Source: Myxococcus landrumus (GTDB lineage Bacteria; Myxococcota; Myxococcia; Myxococcales; Myxococcaceae). Taken from it: DNA of 64,000 nucleotides. The stretch is from positions 5,716,001 through 5,780,000 of the forward strand of contig NZ_CP071091.1 in NCBI RefSeq assembly GCF_017301635.1, read 5' to 3'. Shown one piece after another: positions 32,503-40,341 of this stretch (positions within the stretch are counted from its first letter, which is position 1; each line of letters opens with the position of its first letter). The notes under the pieces were generated by a model. That model made no database searches. It saw only the letters and a list, made by a program, of their open reading frames with translations, and was not told where the DNA came from. A program made the translations under genes and the position numbers.

Positions 32503-33945
32503 ATGCAGAAGGTGCTCAACTACATCGGGGGAGAGCTGCTGCCCGCCCGCGGAGGAACGTGGCTGGACAAGCCCGAGCCCGCGACGGCGAAGACGTACGC
32601 GCAGGTCCCCGACTCCGACGAGAGCGACGTCCAGCGCGCGGTGGAGGCCGCCTCCCGCGCCTTCCCCGCATGGTCCGCCACGCCCGCCGCCGAGCGCTCG
32701 CGCATGCTCCGCCGCATCGCGGACACCATCCGCCAGCGCCTGCCCGACTTCGCCCTCGCGGAGTCCATCGACTCCGGCAAGCCGCTGGCCGTCGCCTCCA
32801 CCGTCGACATCCCGCGCAGCATCCTCAACTTCGAGTTCTTCGCGGACGCCGTCACCCAGTTCTCCAGCGAGTCCCACGCCACCGACGGCGTCGCCCTCAA
32901 CTACACGCTGCGCTCTCCGCTGGGCGTCGTCGGCTGCATCTCCCCGTGGAACCTGCCCCTGTATCTCTTGACGTGGAAGCTCGCGCCCGCGCTGGCCATG
33001 GGCAACTGCGTCGTCGCCAAGCCCTCTGAAGTCACGCCCATGACGGCCTATCTGCTGTCACAGGTCTGCCGTGACGTGGGCCTGCCTCCGGGTGTGCTCA
33101 ACATCGTCCACGGCCTGGGCCCCAAGGTGGGCGCGGCCATGAGCCAGCACCCGGACATCCCAGCCATCTCCTTCACGGGCAGCACCCGCGTGGGCGCGGA
33201 GATTGCCCGCGTGGCCGCGCCGTCCTTCAAGAAGCTGTCGCTGGAGATGGGTGGGAAGAATCCCAACGTCATCTTCGAGGACTGCGACTTCGACGAGGCG
33301 CTCGCCACGACGGTGCGCTCGTCGTTCTCCAACCAGGGACAGATTTGCCTCTGCGGCCCGCGCATCTTCGTGCAGCGCTCCCTCTACCCGCGCTTCCGGG
33401 ACGCGCTGGTGGAGCGCACGCGAGCGCTCAAGGTGGGCGACCCGCTGGAGGCCGGCACCGAGCAGGGCGCGCTGGTGTCCCAGCAGCACTTCGACAAGGT
33501 GATGGGCTACATCGACCTGGCGAAAAAGGAGGGCGGGCGCATCCTCACTGGAGGCAAGCGCGCGAGCCTCTCCGGCCGCTGCGCCGAGGGCTGGTTCGTG
33601 GAGCCCACGCTCATCGAGGGCCTGGACGCGTCCTGCCGCACCAACCAGGAGGAGATTTTCGGCCCGGTGGCCACGCTGATGCCCTTCGACGACGAGGAGC
33701 AGGTGCTCGCGTGGGCGAACGCCACGAAGTACGGCCTGGCGGCCAGCGTGTGGACGAGGGACTTGTCGCGGGCGCACCGCTTCGCGGCCCGGCTGCACAG
33801 CGGCATCGTCTGGGTGAACTGCTGGATGCTGCGTGATTTGCGCACGCCGTTCGGCGGGGTGAAGGACTCGGGCGTGGGACGCGAGGGCGGATGGGAAGCG
33901 CTGCGCTTCTTCACCGAGCCCAAGAACGTGTGCATCAAGCTGTGA
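32503..33945 (+). CDS. 2-aminomuconate-6-semialdehyde dehydrogenase
   Basis: A 480-residue aldehyde dehydrogenase. Catalytic C282 is in 'GQICLCG' and the general base E248 is in 'LEMGGKNP'. 'SPWNLPLYLLTWKLAPALAMGN' and 'FTGSTRVGAEI' form the NAD site. The sequence belongs to the 2-hydroxymuconate/2-aminomuconate semialdehyde dehydrogenase group (ALDH8-like), which oxidises 2-aminomuconate semialdehyde to 2-aminomuconate. This assignment is strengthened by the six kynurenine-pathway genes immediately downstream. The ATG at 32503 follows CGGAGGTCC. It is the first gene of the operon. Confidence 0.9.
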   Translation: MQKVLNYIGGELLPARGGTWLDKPEPATAKTYAQVPDSDESDVQRAVEAASRAFPAWSATPAAERSRMLRRIADTIRQRLPDFALAESIDSGKPLAVASTVDIPRSILNFEFFADAVTQFSSESHATDGVALNYTLRSPLGVVGCISPWNLPLYLLTWKLAPALAMGNCVVAKPSEVTPMTAYLLSQVCRDVGLPPGVLNIVHGLGPKVGAAMSQHPDIPAISFTGSTRVGAEIARVAAPSFKKLSLEMGGKNPNVIFEDCDFDEALATTVRSSFSNQGQICLCGPRIFVQRSLYPRFRDALVERTRALKVGDPLEAGTEQGALVSQQHFDKVMGYIDLAKKEGGRILTGGKRASLSGRCAEGWFVEPTLIEGLDASCRTNQEEIFGPVATLMPFDDEEQVLAWANATKYGLAASVWTRDLSRAHRFAARLHSGIVWVNCWMLRDLRTPFGGVKDSGVGREGGWEALRFFTEPKNVCIKL

Positions 33946-33966
33946 CGCGCTGGACGGAGACACGAC

Positions 33967-34395
33967 GTGAGCACCAGTGAGCGAGTCGATTCCCAGAAGG
34001 CCCCGGAGCCCGTGGGCCTGTACCCCCACGCGCGACGCGTGGGCAACCTGCTCTTCCTGTCGGGCGTGGGCCCTCGGGAGCGGGGCACGAAGAAGATTCC
34101 CGGCGTGGAGCTGGACGCCGAGGGCAACATCCTCTCCTACGACATCGAGAAGCAGTGCCACTCGGTGTTCCGCAACGTCCGCTACATCCTGGAGGACGCG
34201 GGCTCCTCGTGGGAGCGGCTGGTGGACGTCACCGTCTACCTGACGGACATGAAGAAGGACTTCCCCATCTACAACCGGCTGTGGGCGGAGTACTTCAAGG
34301 ACAACCCGCCGTGCAGGACGACGCTCGAAATCAACCGGCTGCCGACGCCCATCGCCATCGAGCTCAAGTGCATCGCCACCATCGGAGACGAATGA
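33967..34395 (+). CDS. 2-aminomuconate deaminase (RidA/YjgF family)
   Basis: A 142-residue Rid-family protein with 'ARRVGNLLFLSGVGP', 'VDVTVYLTDMKKDFPIYNRLWAEYF' and the ligand-binding Arg in 'PPCRTTLEINRLP'. Family members of this subtype (AmnD/NbaF-like) hydrolyse 2-aminomuconate to 4-oxalocrotonate and ammonia. Its position between the semialdehyde dehydrogenase and 3-hydroxyanthranilate dioxygenase genes supports that role over the generic enamine deaminase. The GTG start at 33967 has GGAG eight bases upstream. The TGA is directly followed by the ATG of the next gene. Confidence 0.87.
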   Translation: MSTSERVDSQKAPEPVGLYPHARRVGNLLFLSGVGPRERGTKKIPGVELDAEGNILSYDIEKQCHSVFRNVRYILEDAGSSWERLVDVTVYLTDMKKDFPIYNRLWAEYFKDNPPCRTTLEINRLPTPIAIELKCIATIGDE

Positions 34396-34920
34396 ATGGG
34401 CCGCCTGACTCCCATCAACTTCAAGAAGTGGATTGATGAGCACCGCCACCTGCTCAAGCCGCCCGTCGGCAACCAGCTCGTGTGGGCGGACCGCGAGTTC
34501 ATGGTCACCGTCGTCGGCGGGCCCAACTCGCGCACGGACTACCACATCAACGAGGGCGAGGAGTTCTTCTACCAGCTCGAGGGCTCCATCACCCTGCGCG
34601 TCCTCGACGAGGGCAAGCCCGTGGACATCCCCATCCACGAGGGGGACATCTACCTCCTGCCGCCGAAGCTGCCGCACTCGCCGCAGCGCCCCGCGGGCAC
34701 GGTGGGCCTGGTGCTGGAGCGCCGCCGACTGCCGCATGAGATGGATGGCTTCATGTGGATGTGCCCCTCGTGCGGCGAGAAGCTCTACGAGGAGTTCGTC
34801 CACGTCACCAATCTGGTGACGCAACTGCCTCCCATCTTCGAGCACTTCTACGGCAACCCCGACAACTGCACTTGCAAGAAGTGCGGGACGAAGGTCACCA
34901 AGGGAGGGCCGGCGCGTTGA
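34396..34920 (+). CDS. nbaC: 3-hydroxyanthranilate 3,4-dioxygenase
   Basis: A 174-residue cupin dioxygenase that opens 3-hydroxyanthranilate to 2-amino-3-carboxymuconate semialdehyde. The catalytic iron ligands are H50, E56 and H94 ('DYHINEGEEFFYQ', 'KLPHSPQRP'); the substrate residues R46, R98 and E108 are in place. A C-terminal rubredoxin-like metal site has Cys pairs CPSC (123/126) and CKKC. It matches the bacterial enzyme over its full length. The ATG directly abuts the stop of the deaminase gene, and its own stop overlaps the next start, so translation is coupled on both sides. Confidence 0.94.
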   Translation: MGRLTPINFKKWIDEHRHLLKPPVGNQLVWADREFMVTVVGGPNSRTDYHINEGEEFFYQLEGSITLRVLDEGKPVDIPIHEGDIYLLPPKLPHSPQRPAGTVGLVLERRRLPHEMDGFMWMCPSCGEKLYEEFVHVTNLVTQLPPIFEHFYGNPDNCTCKKCGTKVTKGGPAR

Positions 34921-35933
34921 AGGTCGATATCCACACGCACCTCTTGCCCGAGAAGCTCCCGCGCTTCGCCGAGCGCTATGGCTACGGGGGCTTCATCACG
35001 CTGGACCACCACAAGCCGTGCCGCGCGCGCATGCTGCGGGACGACGGGAAGTTCTTCCGCGAGATTGAGAGCAACTGCTGGGACCCGGTGAAGCGCATCG
35101 AGGAGTGTGATGCGACGGGCGTCCACGTCCAGGTGCTCTCCACCGTGCCGGTGATGTTCAGCTACTGGACGAAGCCGGAGCACGGCGCGGACCTGTCCCG
35201 CTTCCTGAATGACCACCTGGCCGGCGCGGTGCGTGAGCACCCCAAGCGCTTCGCGGGCCTGGGCACGGTGCCCCTCCAGTCGCCGGAGCTGGCGATTCGG
35301 GAGCTGGAGCGGTGCGTGAAGGAGCTGGGACTGTCGGGCGTGCAGATTGGCAGCCACGTCAACGACTGGAACCTCTCCGACGAGAAGCTGTTCCCCTTCT
35401 TCGAGGCGGCCAGCGAGCTGGGCGCGTCCATCTTCGTCCACCCGTGGGACATGATGGGCGAGGCGAAGATGCAGAAGTACTGGCTGCCGTGGCTGGTGGG
35501 CATGCCCGCGGAGGTGTCGCTGGCCATGTGCTCGCTCATCTTCGGCGGAGTGTTGGAGCGGCTGCCCAAGCTGCGCTTCGCGTTCGCCCATGGCGGCGGC
35601 TCCTTCCCCGGGACGCTGGGCCGCATCGAGCACGGCTTCGAGGCGCGTCCGGACCTGGTCGCCGTGGACAACAAGGTGCCGCCGCGCGACTACCTGGGCC
35701 GCTTCTGGGTGGACTCGCTGGTGCATGACGCGGACACGCTGCGCTTCATCGTCAAGCTGTTCGGCCAGGACAATGTCGCGCTCGGCAGTGACTATCCCTT
35801 CCCCCTGGGCGAGGACCGCCCGGGCACCCTCATCGACTCGCTGACCGAGCTGCCTCACGATGCTCGCGAGCAGCTTCTCTGGAAGAACGCTCTGGCGTGG
35901 CTGGGCCGCGCTCGCGAGGACTTCGCACCATGA
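34917..35933 (+). CDS. nbaD: 2-amino-3-carboxymuconate-6-semialdehyde decarboxylase (ACMSD)
   Basis: A 338-residue amidohydrolase-superfamily decarboxylase. The metal ligands are H6 and H8 ('DIHTHLLP'), H175 ('FVHPWD') and D292 ('GSDYPF'), with catalytic H225 in 'FAHGGGSF'. This is within a few residues of the numbering in characterised bacterial ACMSD. It diverts the ring-cleavage product away from quinolinate formation toward complete breakdown. The start is a TTG at 34917 that overlaps the previous TGA (TTGA) and follows AGGGAGGG. The end overlaps the kynureninase start as ATGA. Confidence 0.94.
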   Translation: MKVDIHTHLLPEKLPRFAERYGYGGFITLDHHKPCRARMLRDDGKFFREIESNCWDPVKRIEECDATGVHVQVLSTVPVMFSYWTKPEHGADLSRFLNDHLAGAVREHPKRFAGLGTVPLQSPELAIRELERCVKELGLSGVQIGSHVNDWNLSDEKLFPFFEAASELGASIFVHPWDMMGEAKMQKYWLPWLVGMPAEVSLAMCSLIFGGVLERLPKLRFAFAHGGGSFPGTLGRIEHGFEARPDLVAVDNKVPPRDYLGRFWVDSLVHDADTLRFIVKLFGQDNVALGSDYPFPLGEDRPGTLIDSLTELPHDAREQLLWKNALAWLGRAREDFAP

Positions 35934-37207
35934 CGACGCATCCCTTCGAGGCCACCGAGGACTTCGCGCGCCGCGCCGATGAGGCGGACGCCCTGCGCTC
36001 CTTCCGCGACGCGTTCCACTTCCCGCCAGGGGCGGATGGCAAGCCGCTGGTGTACCTGGCGGGCAACTCGCTGGGGCTCCAGCCGAAGAACGCCGCGCGC
36101 TACGTGCAGGAGGAGCTGGAGGACTGGGCCCGGCTCGGCGTGGAGGGCCACCACCACGGACGGCACCCGTGGCTGCACTACCACGAGCTCGTCACCGGGC
36201 AGGCCGCGCGGATGGTGGGCGCGAAGCCTCAAGAAGTGGTGGTGATGAACACCCTGACGGTGAACCTGCACCTGATGATGGTGTCGTTCTACCGGCCCAC
36301 GAAGACGCGCTTCAAGATTCTGGTGGAGGGCGGAGCGTTCCCCTCGGACCAGTACGCGGTGGCGTCGCAGGCGCGCTTCCATGGGTATGACCCGCGCGAA
36401 GCCATCCTGGAGCTCAAGCCGCGCCCGGGAGAGGAGACGCTGCGCACCGAGGACATCCTCGCCACGCTGGACCAGCACGGGCACGAGGTCGCCCTGGTGA
36501 TGCTGGGCAGCGTGAACTACCTCACGGGCCAGGCGTTCGACATCGCGGCGATTGCGCGGGCGGCGCACGCCAAGGGCTGCTTCGTCGGCTTCGACCTGGC
36601 GCACGGCGCGGGCAACCTGCGGCTGTCCTTGCATGACGACGGGCCGGACTTCGCGGTGTGGTGCTCGTACAAGTACCTCAACGGGGGGCCGGGCTCGCTG
36701 GCCGGCGTGTTCGTGCATGAGCGGCATGCGCGCTCGCGGGACATTCCGCGCTTCGAGGGGTGGTGGGGGCACGACAAGGCCACGCGCTTCCAGATGGGGC
36801 CGACCTTCGACCCGCTGCCGGGCGCGGAGGGGTGGCAGTTGTCCAACCCGCCCATCCTCCAGCTCGCGGCGCTGCGTGCGTCGTTCGAGCTGTTCGACCA
36901 GGCGGGCATGGAGGCACTGCGCGCGAAGAGCGAGAAGCTCACCGGCTACCTGGAGTTCCTGCTGGAGAGGCTGCCCGCGGGCTTCGTGCACATCATCACG
37001 CCTCGCGACGTGAAGCAGCGGGGGGCGCAGTTGTCGCTGCGGTTCAAGGGCGAGGCGCAGGGGATGCTCAAGCGCCTGTCGGACGCGGGCATCATCTGCG
37101 ACTTCCGCAAGCCGGACATCATCCGCGCGGCGCCCGCGCCGCTCTACTGCTCCTTCACCGACGTCTACCGCTTCGTGCGGACCCTGGAGGCCCATGCGCG
37201 CGACTGA
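35930..37207 (+). CDS. kynU: Kynureninase
   Basis: A 425-residue PLP enzyme that splits kynurenine or 3-hydroxykynurenine into anthranilate or 3-hydroxyanthranilate plus alanine. The PLP lysine is K248 in 'CSYKYLNGGPGS', and 'FDLAHGAGN' has the conserved Asp and His. 'YLAGNSLGLQP' and 'GWWGHDKATRFQM' are family hallmarks. Length is typical. The ATG at 35930 overlaps the ACMSD stop (ATGA), and the 3' end overlaps the monooxygenase gene by 14 bp. Confidence 0.95.
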   Translation: MTTHPFEATEDFARRADEADALRSFRDAFHFPPGADGKPLVYLAGNSLGLQPKNAARYVQEELEDWARLGVEGHHHGRHPWLHYHELVTGQAARMVGAKPQEVVVMNTLTVNLHLMMVSFYRPTKTRFKILVEGGAFPSDQYAVASQARFHGYDPREAILELKPRPGEETLRTEDILATLDQHGHEVALVMLGSVNYLTGQAFDIAAIARAAHAKGCFVGFDLAHGAGNLRLSLHDDGPDFAVWCSYKYLNGGPGSLAGVFVHERHARSRDIPRFEGWWGHDKATRFQMGPTFDPLPGAEGWQLSNPPILQLAALRASFELFDQAGMEALRAKSEKLTGYLEFLLERLPAGFVHIITPRDVKQRGAQLSLRFKGEAQGMLKRLSDAGIICDFRKPDIIRAAPAPLYCSFTDVYRFVRTLEAHARD

Positions 37208-38591
37208 GCAGAACGAGGGGGTCATCATCGTGGGCGCGGGCCTGGTGGGCTCGCTGCTCGCGGTGGAGCTGGCCCGCCAGGGCTACTCGGTGGAGGTGCT
37301 GGAGCGCCGCCCGGACATGCGGCGCGAGGTCATCGACGCGGGGCGCTCCATCAACCTCGCCATCTCCACGCGGGGCCTGTACGCGCTGCGGCAGCAGGGG
37401 CTGGAGGAGGAGGCGCTCCGCCACGCCATCCCCATGCGGGGGCGGATGATTCATCCGCCGAAGGGCTCGCTCGTCTATCAGCCGTACGGCAAGGACGACT
37501 CGCAGCACATCAACTCGCTGTCGCGGGCGTGGCTGAACAAGTTCCTGATGTCGGCGGCGGAGCAGTCCGGACGGGTCCGCTTCCGCTACCGGCAGCGGGT
37601 GACGCACCTGGACTCCAGGACGGGCGCGCTCACGGTGGTGGACGAGGGCACGGGTGAGGAGCGCCGCGAGGAAGGCCGCGTGGTGTTCGGCACGGACGGC
37701 TCTGGCTCCGCGGTGCGACAGGCGCTGGAGCAGGTGCCGGGCTTCGAGTCGACGCAGGAGCAACTGGGGCACGGCTACAAGGAGCTGACGATTCCGGCGG
37801 GCCCGGGTGGCGCGTTCCAGATGGAGAAGCACGCGCTGCACATCTGGCCACGTGGGACGTACATGTTGATTGCGCTGCCCAATGAGGACGGCAGCTTCAC
37901 GTGTACGTTGTTCCTGCCGTGGAAGGGGCCGGTGAGCTTCGAGTCCCTGGACACACCCGCGCGGCTGGAGGCGTTCTTCGAGGAGCAGTTCCCCGATGCG
38001 AAGGCGCTCATCCCGGATTTGACGGAGGCGTTCTTCGCGCGGCCCACGGGCAGCATGGTGACGGTGAAGTGCGCGCCGTGGCATGCGGGCGGCAAGGCGG
38101 TGGTGCTGGGGGACGCGGCGCACGCCATCGTTCCGTTCTTCGGCCAGGGGATGAACTGCGGCTTCGAGGACGTCACGGTGTTCAACCGGCTGCTCGCGGA
38201 GCACGGCGCGTGGGAGAGCCTGTTCGGCGCGCTGGAGAAGCTGCGCAAGACGAACTCGGATGCCATCGCGGACATGGCGGTGGAGAACTTCATCGAGATG
38301 CGCGACAGCACGGGCAACCCGCGCTTCCTGCTGGAGAAGGCGGTGGAGAAGGTGCTGCTCAATGCCTTCCCGGGCACGTTCGTCAGTCGCTACTCGATGG
38401 TGAGCTTCAGCCGGGTGCCGTATCGGCTGGCGTACGAGGTGGGGGCGATTGCCGGTGGCATCGTCTCGGAGTTGTCCGAGGGGCTGACGCGCGCCGAGGA
38501 CGTGGACCTGGAGCGGGCCGGGCGGCTCATCCAGGAGCGGTTGGTGCCATTCATGAAGGAGCACGCGGATGGATTTCGGACTGAAGGGTAG
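37194..38591 (+). CDS. kmo: Kynurenine 3-monooxygenase
   Basis: A 465-residue flavin hydroxylase that makes 3-hydroxykynurenine from kynurenine with NADPH and O2. 'VIIVGAGLVGSLLAVELARQG' binds ADP of FAD, 'FGTDGSGSAVRQAL' is the DG motif region, and 'VVLGDAAHAIVPFFGQGMNCGFEDV' is the GD motif with the flavin contact. A hydrophobic/helical C-terminus ('RVPYRLAYEVGAIAGGIVSEL') is similar to that of other KMO proteins. It is embedded in the operon with 14- and 23-bp overlaps to its neighbours. Confidence 0.95.
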   Translation: MRATEQNEGVIIVGAGLVGSLLAVELARQGYSVEVLERRPDMRREVIDAGRSINLAISTRGLYALRQQGLEEEALRHAIPMRGRMIHPPKGSLVYQPYGKDDSQHINSLSRAWLNKFLMSAAEQSGRVRFRYRQRVTHLDSRTGALTVVDEGTGEERREEGRVVFGTDGSGSAVRQALEQVPGFESTQEQLGHGYKELTIPAGPGGAFQMEKHALHIWPRGTYMLIALPNEDGSFTCTLFLPWKGPVSFESLDTPARLEAFFEEQFPDAKALIPDLTEAFFARPTGSMVTVKCAPWHAGGKAVVLGDAAHAIVPFFGQGMNCGFEDVTVFNRLLAEHGAWESLFGALEKLRKTNSDAIADMAVENFIEMRDSTGNPRFLLEKAVEKVLLNAFPGTFVSRYSMVSFSRVPYRLAYEVGAIAGGIVSELSEGLTRAEDVDLERAGRLIQERLVPFMKEHADGFRTEG

Positions 38592-39306
38592 GCGCGCGCT
38601 CGTCATGGGCGCGTCGGCGGGACTGGGCTACGCGACGGCGCAGGCGCTGGTGAAGGAAGGCGCGACGGTGGCCATCTGCTCGCGCGGTGGCGACAAGCTG
38701 GAGCGCGCGGCGAAGTCGCTGGGCGCGGCGCTGGCGGTGCCGTGTGACTTGACGCAGCCGGGCGCGGCGCGGCGGCTGGTGGACGAGGTGACGGCGAAGC
38801 TGGGCGGCGTGGATGTGCTCGTGGTGAACACGGGCGGGCCGCCGGCGGGACCGTTCGAGGCGCTGACGGCGGAGCAGTGGCAGCTCGGGTTCCAGAGCCT
38901 GTGGATGGCGGCGGTGGATGGCATGCAGGCGGCGCTGCCCGGGATGCGGGAGCGGAAGTGGGGCCGCATCGTGCTGGTGACGTCGCTGGCGGCGCGTGAG
39001 GCGATGGCGAACCTCACGGTGTCCAATGGCTTGCGCGCGGGGTTGCTCGGGTTGGTGAAGACGGTGAGCAACGAGGTGGCGCAGCACGGCGTCACGGTGA
39101 ACGCGGTGCTGCCGGGCTACCACGCGACGGAGCGGATGACGGAGCTGGGCCTCACGGACGAGAAGGTGGCGCCGCAGATTCCCGCGCGGCGGCTGGGACG
39201 TCCCGAGGAGCTGGCCGCGCTGGTGGCGTTCCTGTCGTCCGAGCAGGCGTCGTACGTCACGGGCCAGTCCATCTGCGTCGACGGCGGAGCGCAGCGCGGG
39301 TTCTGA
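38569..39306 (+). CDS. Atypical SDR protein lacking the catalytic Tyr-x-x-x-Lys
   Basis: A 245-residue SDR-fold protein, last gene of the kynurenine operon, starting 23 bp inside the monooxygenase gene. The cofactor loop 'LVMGASAGLGYATA' and 'VVNTGGPPAGPF' (in place of NNAG) are present, and the C-terminal 'VTGQSICVDGGAQRGF' is normal. At the position of Tyr-x-x-x-Lys, however, the sequence reads S152-NGL-R156 ('TVSNGLRAGLLGLVK'). This identifies a divergent SDR subgroup whose chemistry is unclear. Its place in the operon suggests a role on a kynurenine-derived intermediate or in binding one. Confidence 0.8.
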   Translation: MDFGLKGRRALVMGASAGLGYATAQALVKEGATVAICSRGGDKLERAAKSLGAALAVPCDLTQPGAARRLVDEVTAKLGGVDVLVVNTGGPPAGPFEALTAEQWQLGFQSLWMAAVDGMQAALPGMRERKWGRIVLVTSLAAREAMANLTVSNGLRAGLLGLVKTVSNEVAQHGVTVNAVLPGYHATERMTELGLTDEKVAPQIPARRLGRPEELAALVAFLSSEQASYVTGQSICVDGGAQRGF

Positions 39307-39332
39307 CCAACGCAGGAGCGAGGGCCGCCCGC

Positions 39333-40166
39333 ATGAGACTCCATGTCCTGGCGATGGGGTTCGGGGTGCTGGCGGCCTGCGCGAGCGCGCCTCCTCGCGT
39401 CGCGGCACCCATTGATTGGGTGCCGTGGACTCGCGCCTCGAGCTTGCGGTGGTACGACTGCGAGCCGGGGAGCACCCTCGTCGAGCGCCATGAGCGCGGA
39501 ACGGGAGAGCCCGCGTACGAGGTGCGCAGGACGCGCATCGGGGAACCTGGCATCTACGCGAGGTTGAAAGCCGAGCGCCTGGGCCCGAACGGCGCGGAGC
39601 CCTCCACCACCGGCAGGCTGGTCGCGCCCCCTTGGGCCCTTGCCTTGTGGGCCATCCCCGAACCCGAAGAGCGCTTCATCCGGCATGACGTCTTCCAGGT
39701 GGACGGGAGCCCGTTGGAAGTCGACGTCCTCCGGCGAACGACCCCACTGAGAACAGGGTGCGACACCGGGGCATGTCCTTGTGAGAACGACGCTCTGGTC
39801 GAAGAGGTGTGGTATCGGCGCTCCCGTCTCGTGAGCGAGGGAGCTGTCCGCATCCTCTTCGACCCCCACCGCTCGCGTATCACCCACTCCGCTGGTTGTG
39901 CCGGCCCGCCCCGTGGCTCCGCTCCGGACTCCAGAGGCATGGTGGAGACACGGGCCGCCACCGCGCTCGATGTGCCCTTCTCTCTTCAAAAAGACATCCA
40001 TCGATGCATGCGGGTGCGCACTTGGGACTCTTCGGGAGTGCCGGTCGAATCCCTCGAGTGTCCGAGCGTCCTCGAGGGACGTGCGATGTGGCAAAGGCCC
40101 GGCCCACGTCTGAAGGGTGTGCCCACACTCGCGACGATCCAGGTGGTGTCCTTCGACTGTCGTTGA
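39333..40166 (+). CDS. Hypothetical lipoprotein
   Basis: A 277-residue exported protein with a short signal and lipobox 'GVLAAC' at 11-16, so it should be lipidated at C16. Eight or so further cysteines, including 'TGCDTGACPCEND', suggest disulfide bonds in the periplasm or on the surface. No known domain was recognised. It starts 26 bp after the kynurenine operon in the same direction and may be read through from it, but nothing in the sequence links it to that pathway. Confidence 0.7.
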   Translation: MRLHVLAMGFGVLAACASAPPRVAAPIDWVPWTRASSLRWYDCEPGSTLVERHERGTGEPAYEVRRTRIGEPGIYARLKAERLGPNGAEPSTTGRLVAPPWALALWAIPEPEERFIRHDVFQVDGSPLEVDVLRRTTPLRTGCDTGACPCENDALVEEVWYRRSRLVSEGAVRILFDPHRSRITHSAGCAGPPRGSAPDSRGMVETRAATALDVPFSLQKDIHRCMRVRTWDSSGVPVESLECPSVLEGRAMWQRPGPRLKGVPTLATIQVVSFDCR

Positions 40167-40239
40167 CGGGCCGAGCTCCAGGGCCCCATCGACCCATCAC
40201 AGGTGCTGAGCCCATACGTTCTTCCATGAGGGGGCCGCA

Positions 40240-40270
40240 TCCGAGAGGAAGACTGGGATAGCCTCTCGGA
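40240..40270. terminator. Terminator-like hairpin after the lipoprotein gene
   Basis: A perfect 9-bp inverted repeat TCCGAGAGG (40240-40248) and CCTCTCGGA (40262-40270) with a 13-base loop, 73 bp after the lipoprotein stop and about 70 bp before the next gene. It may end the kynurenine-operon transcript. Confidence 0.6.
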
Positions 40271-40341
40271 CTTCGGCAGTTCGTGCGCGGGGGGCTCCGA
40301 ATCCACGGGCGCTCCGCTCCACCGTCGCGGAGGTCAGCACC

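Noticed and set aside
31317..33029. A 570-residue plus-strand frame across the ABC permease, the intergenic region and the dehydrogenase start
   Set aside because: It spans the ends of two unrelated genes and has the composition of a frame shadow.
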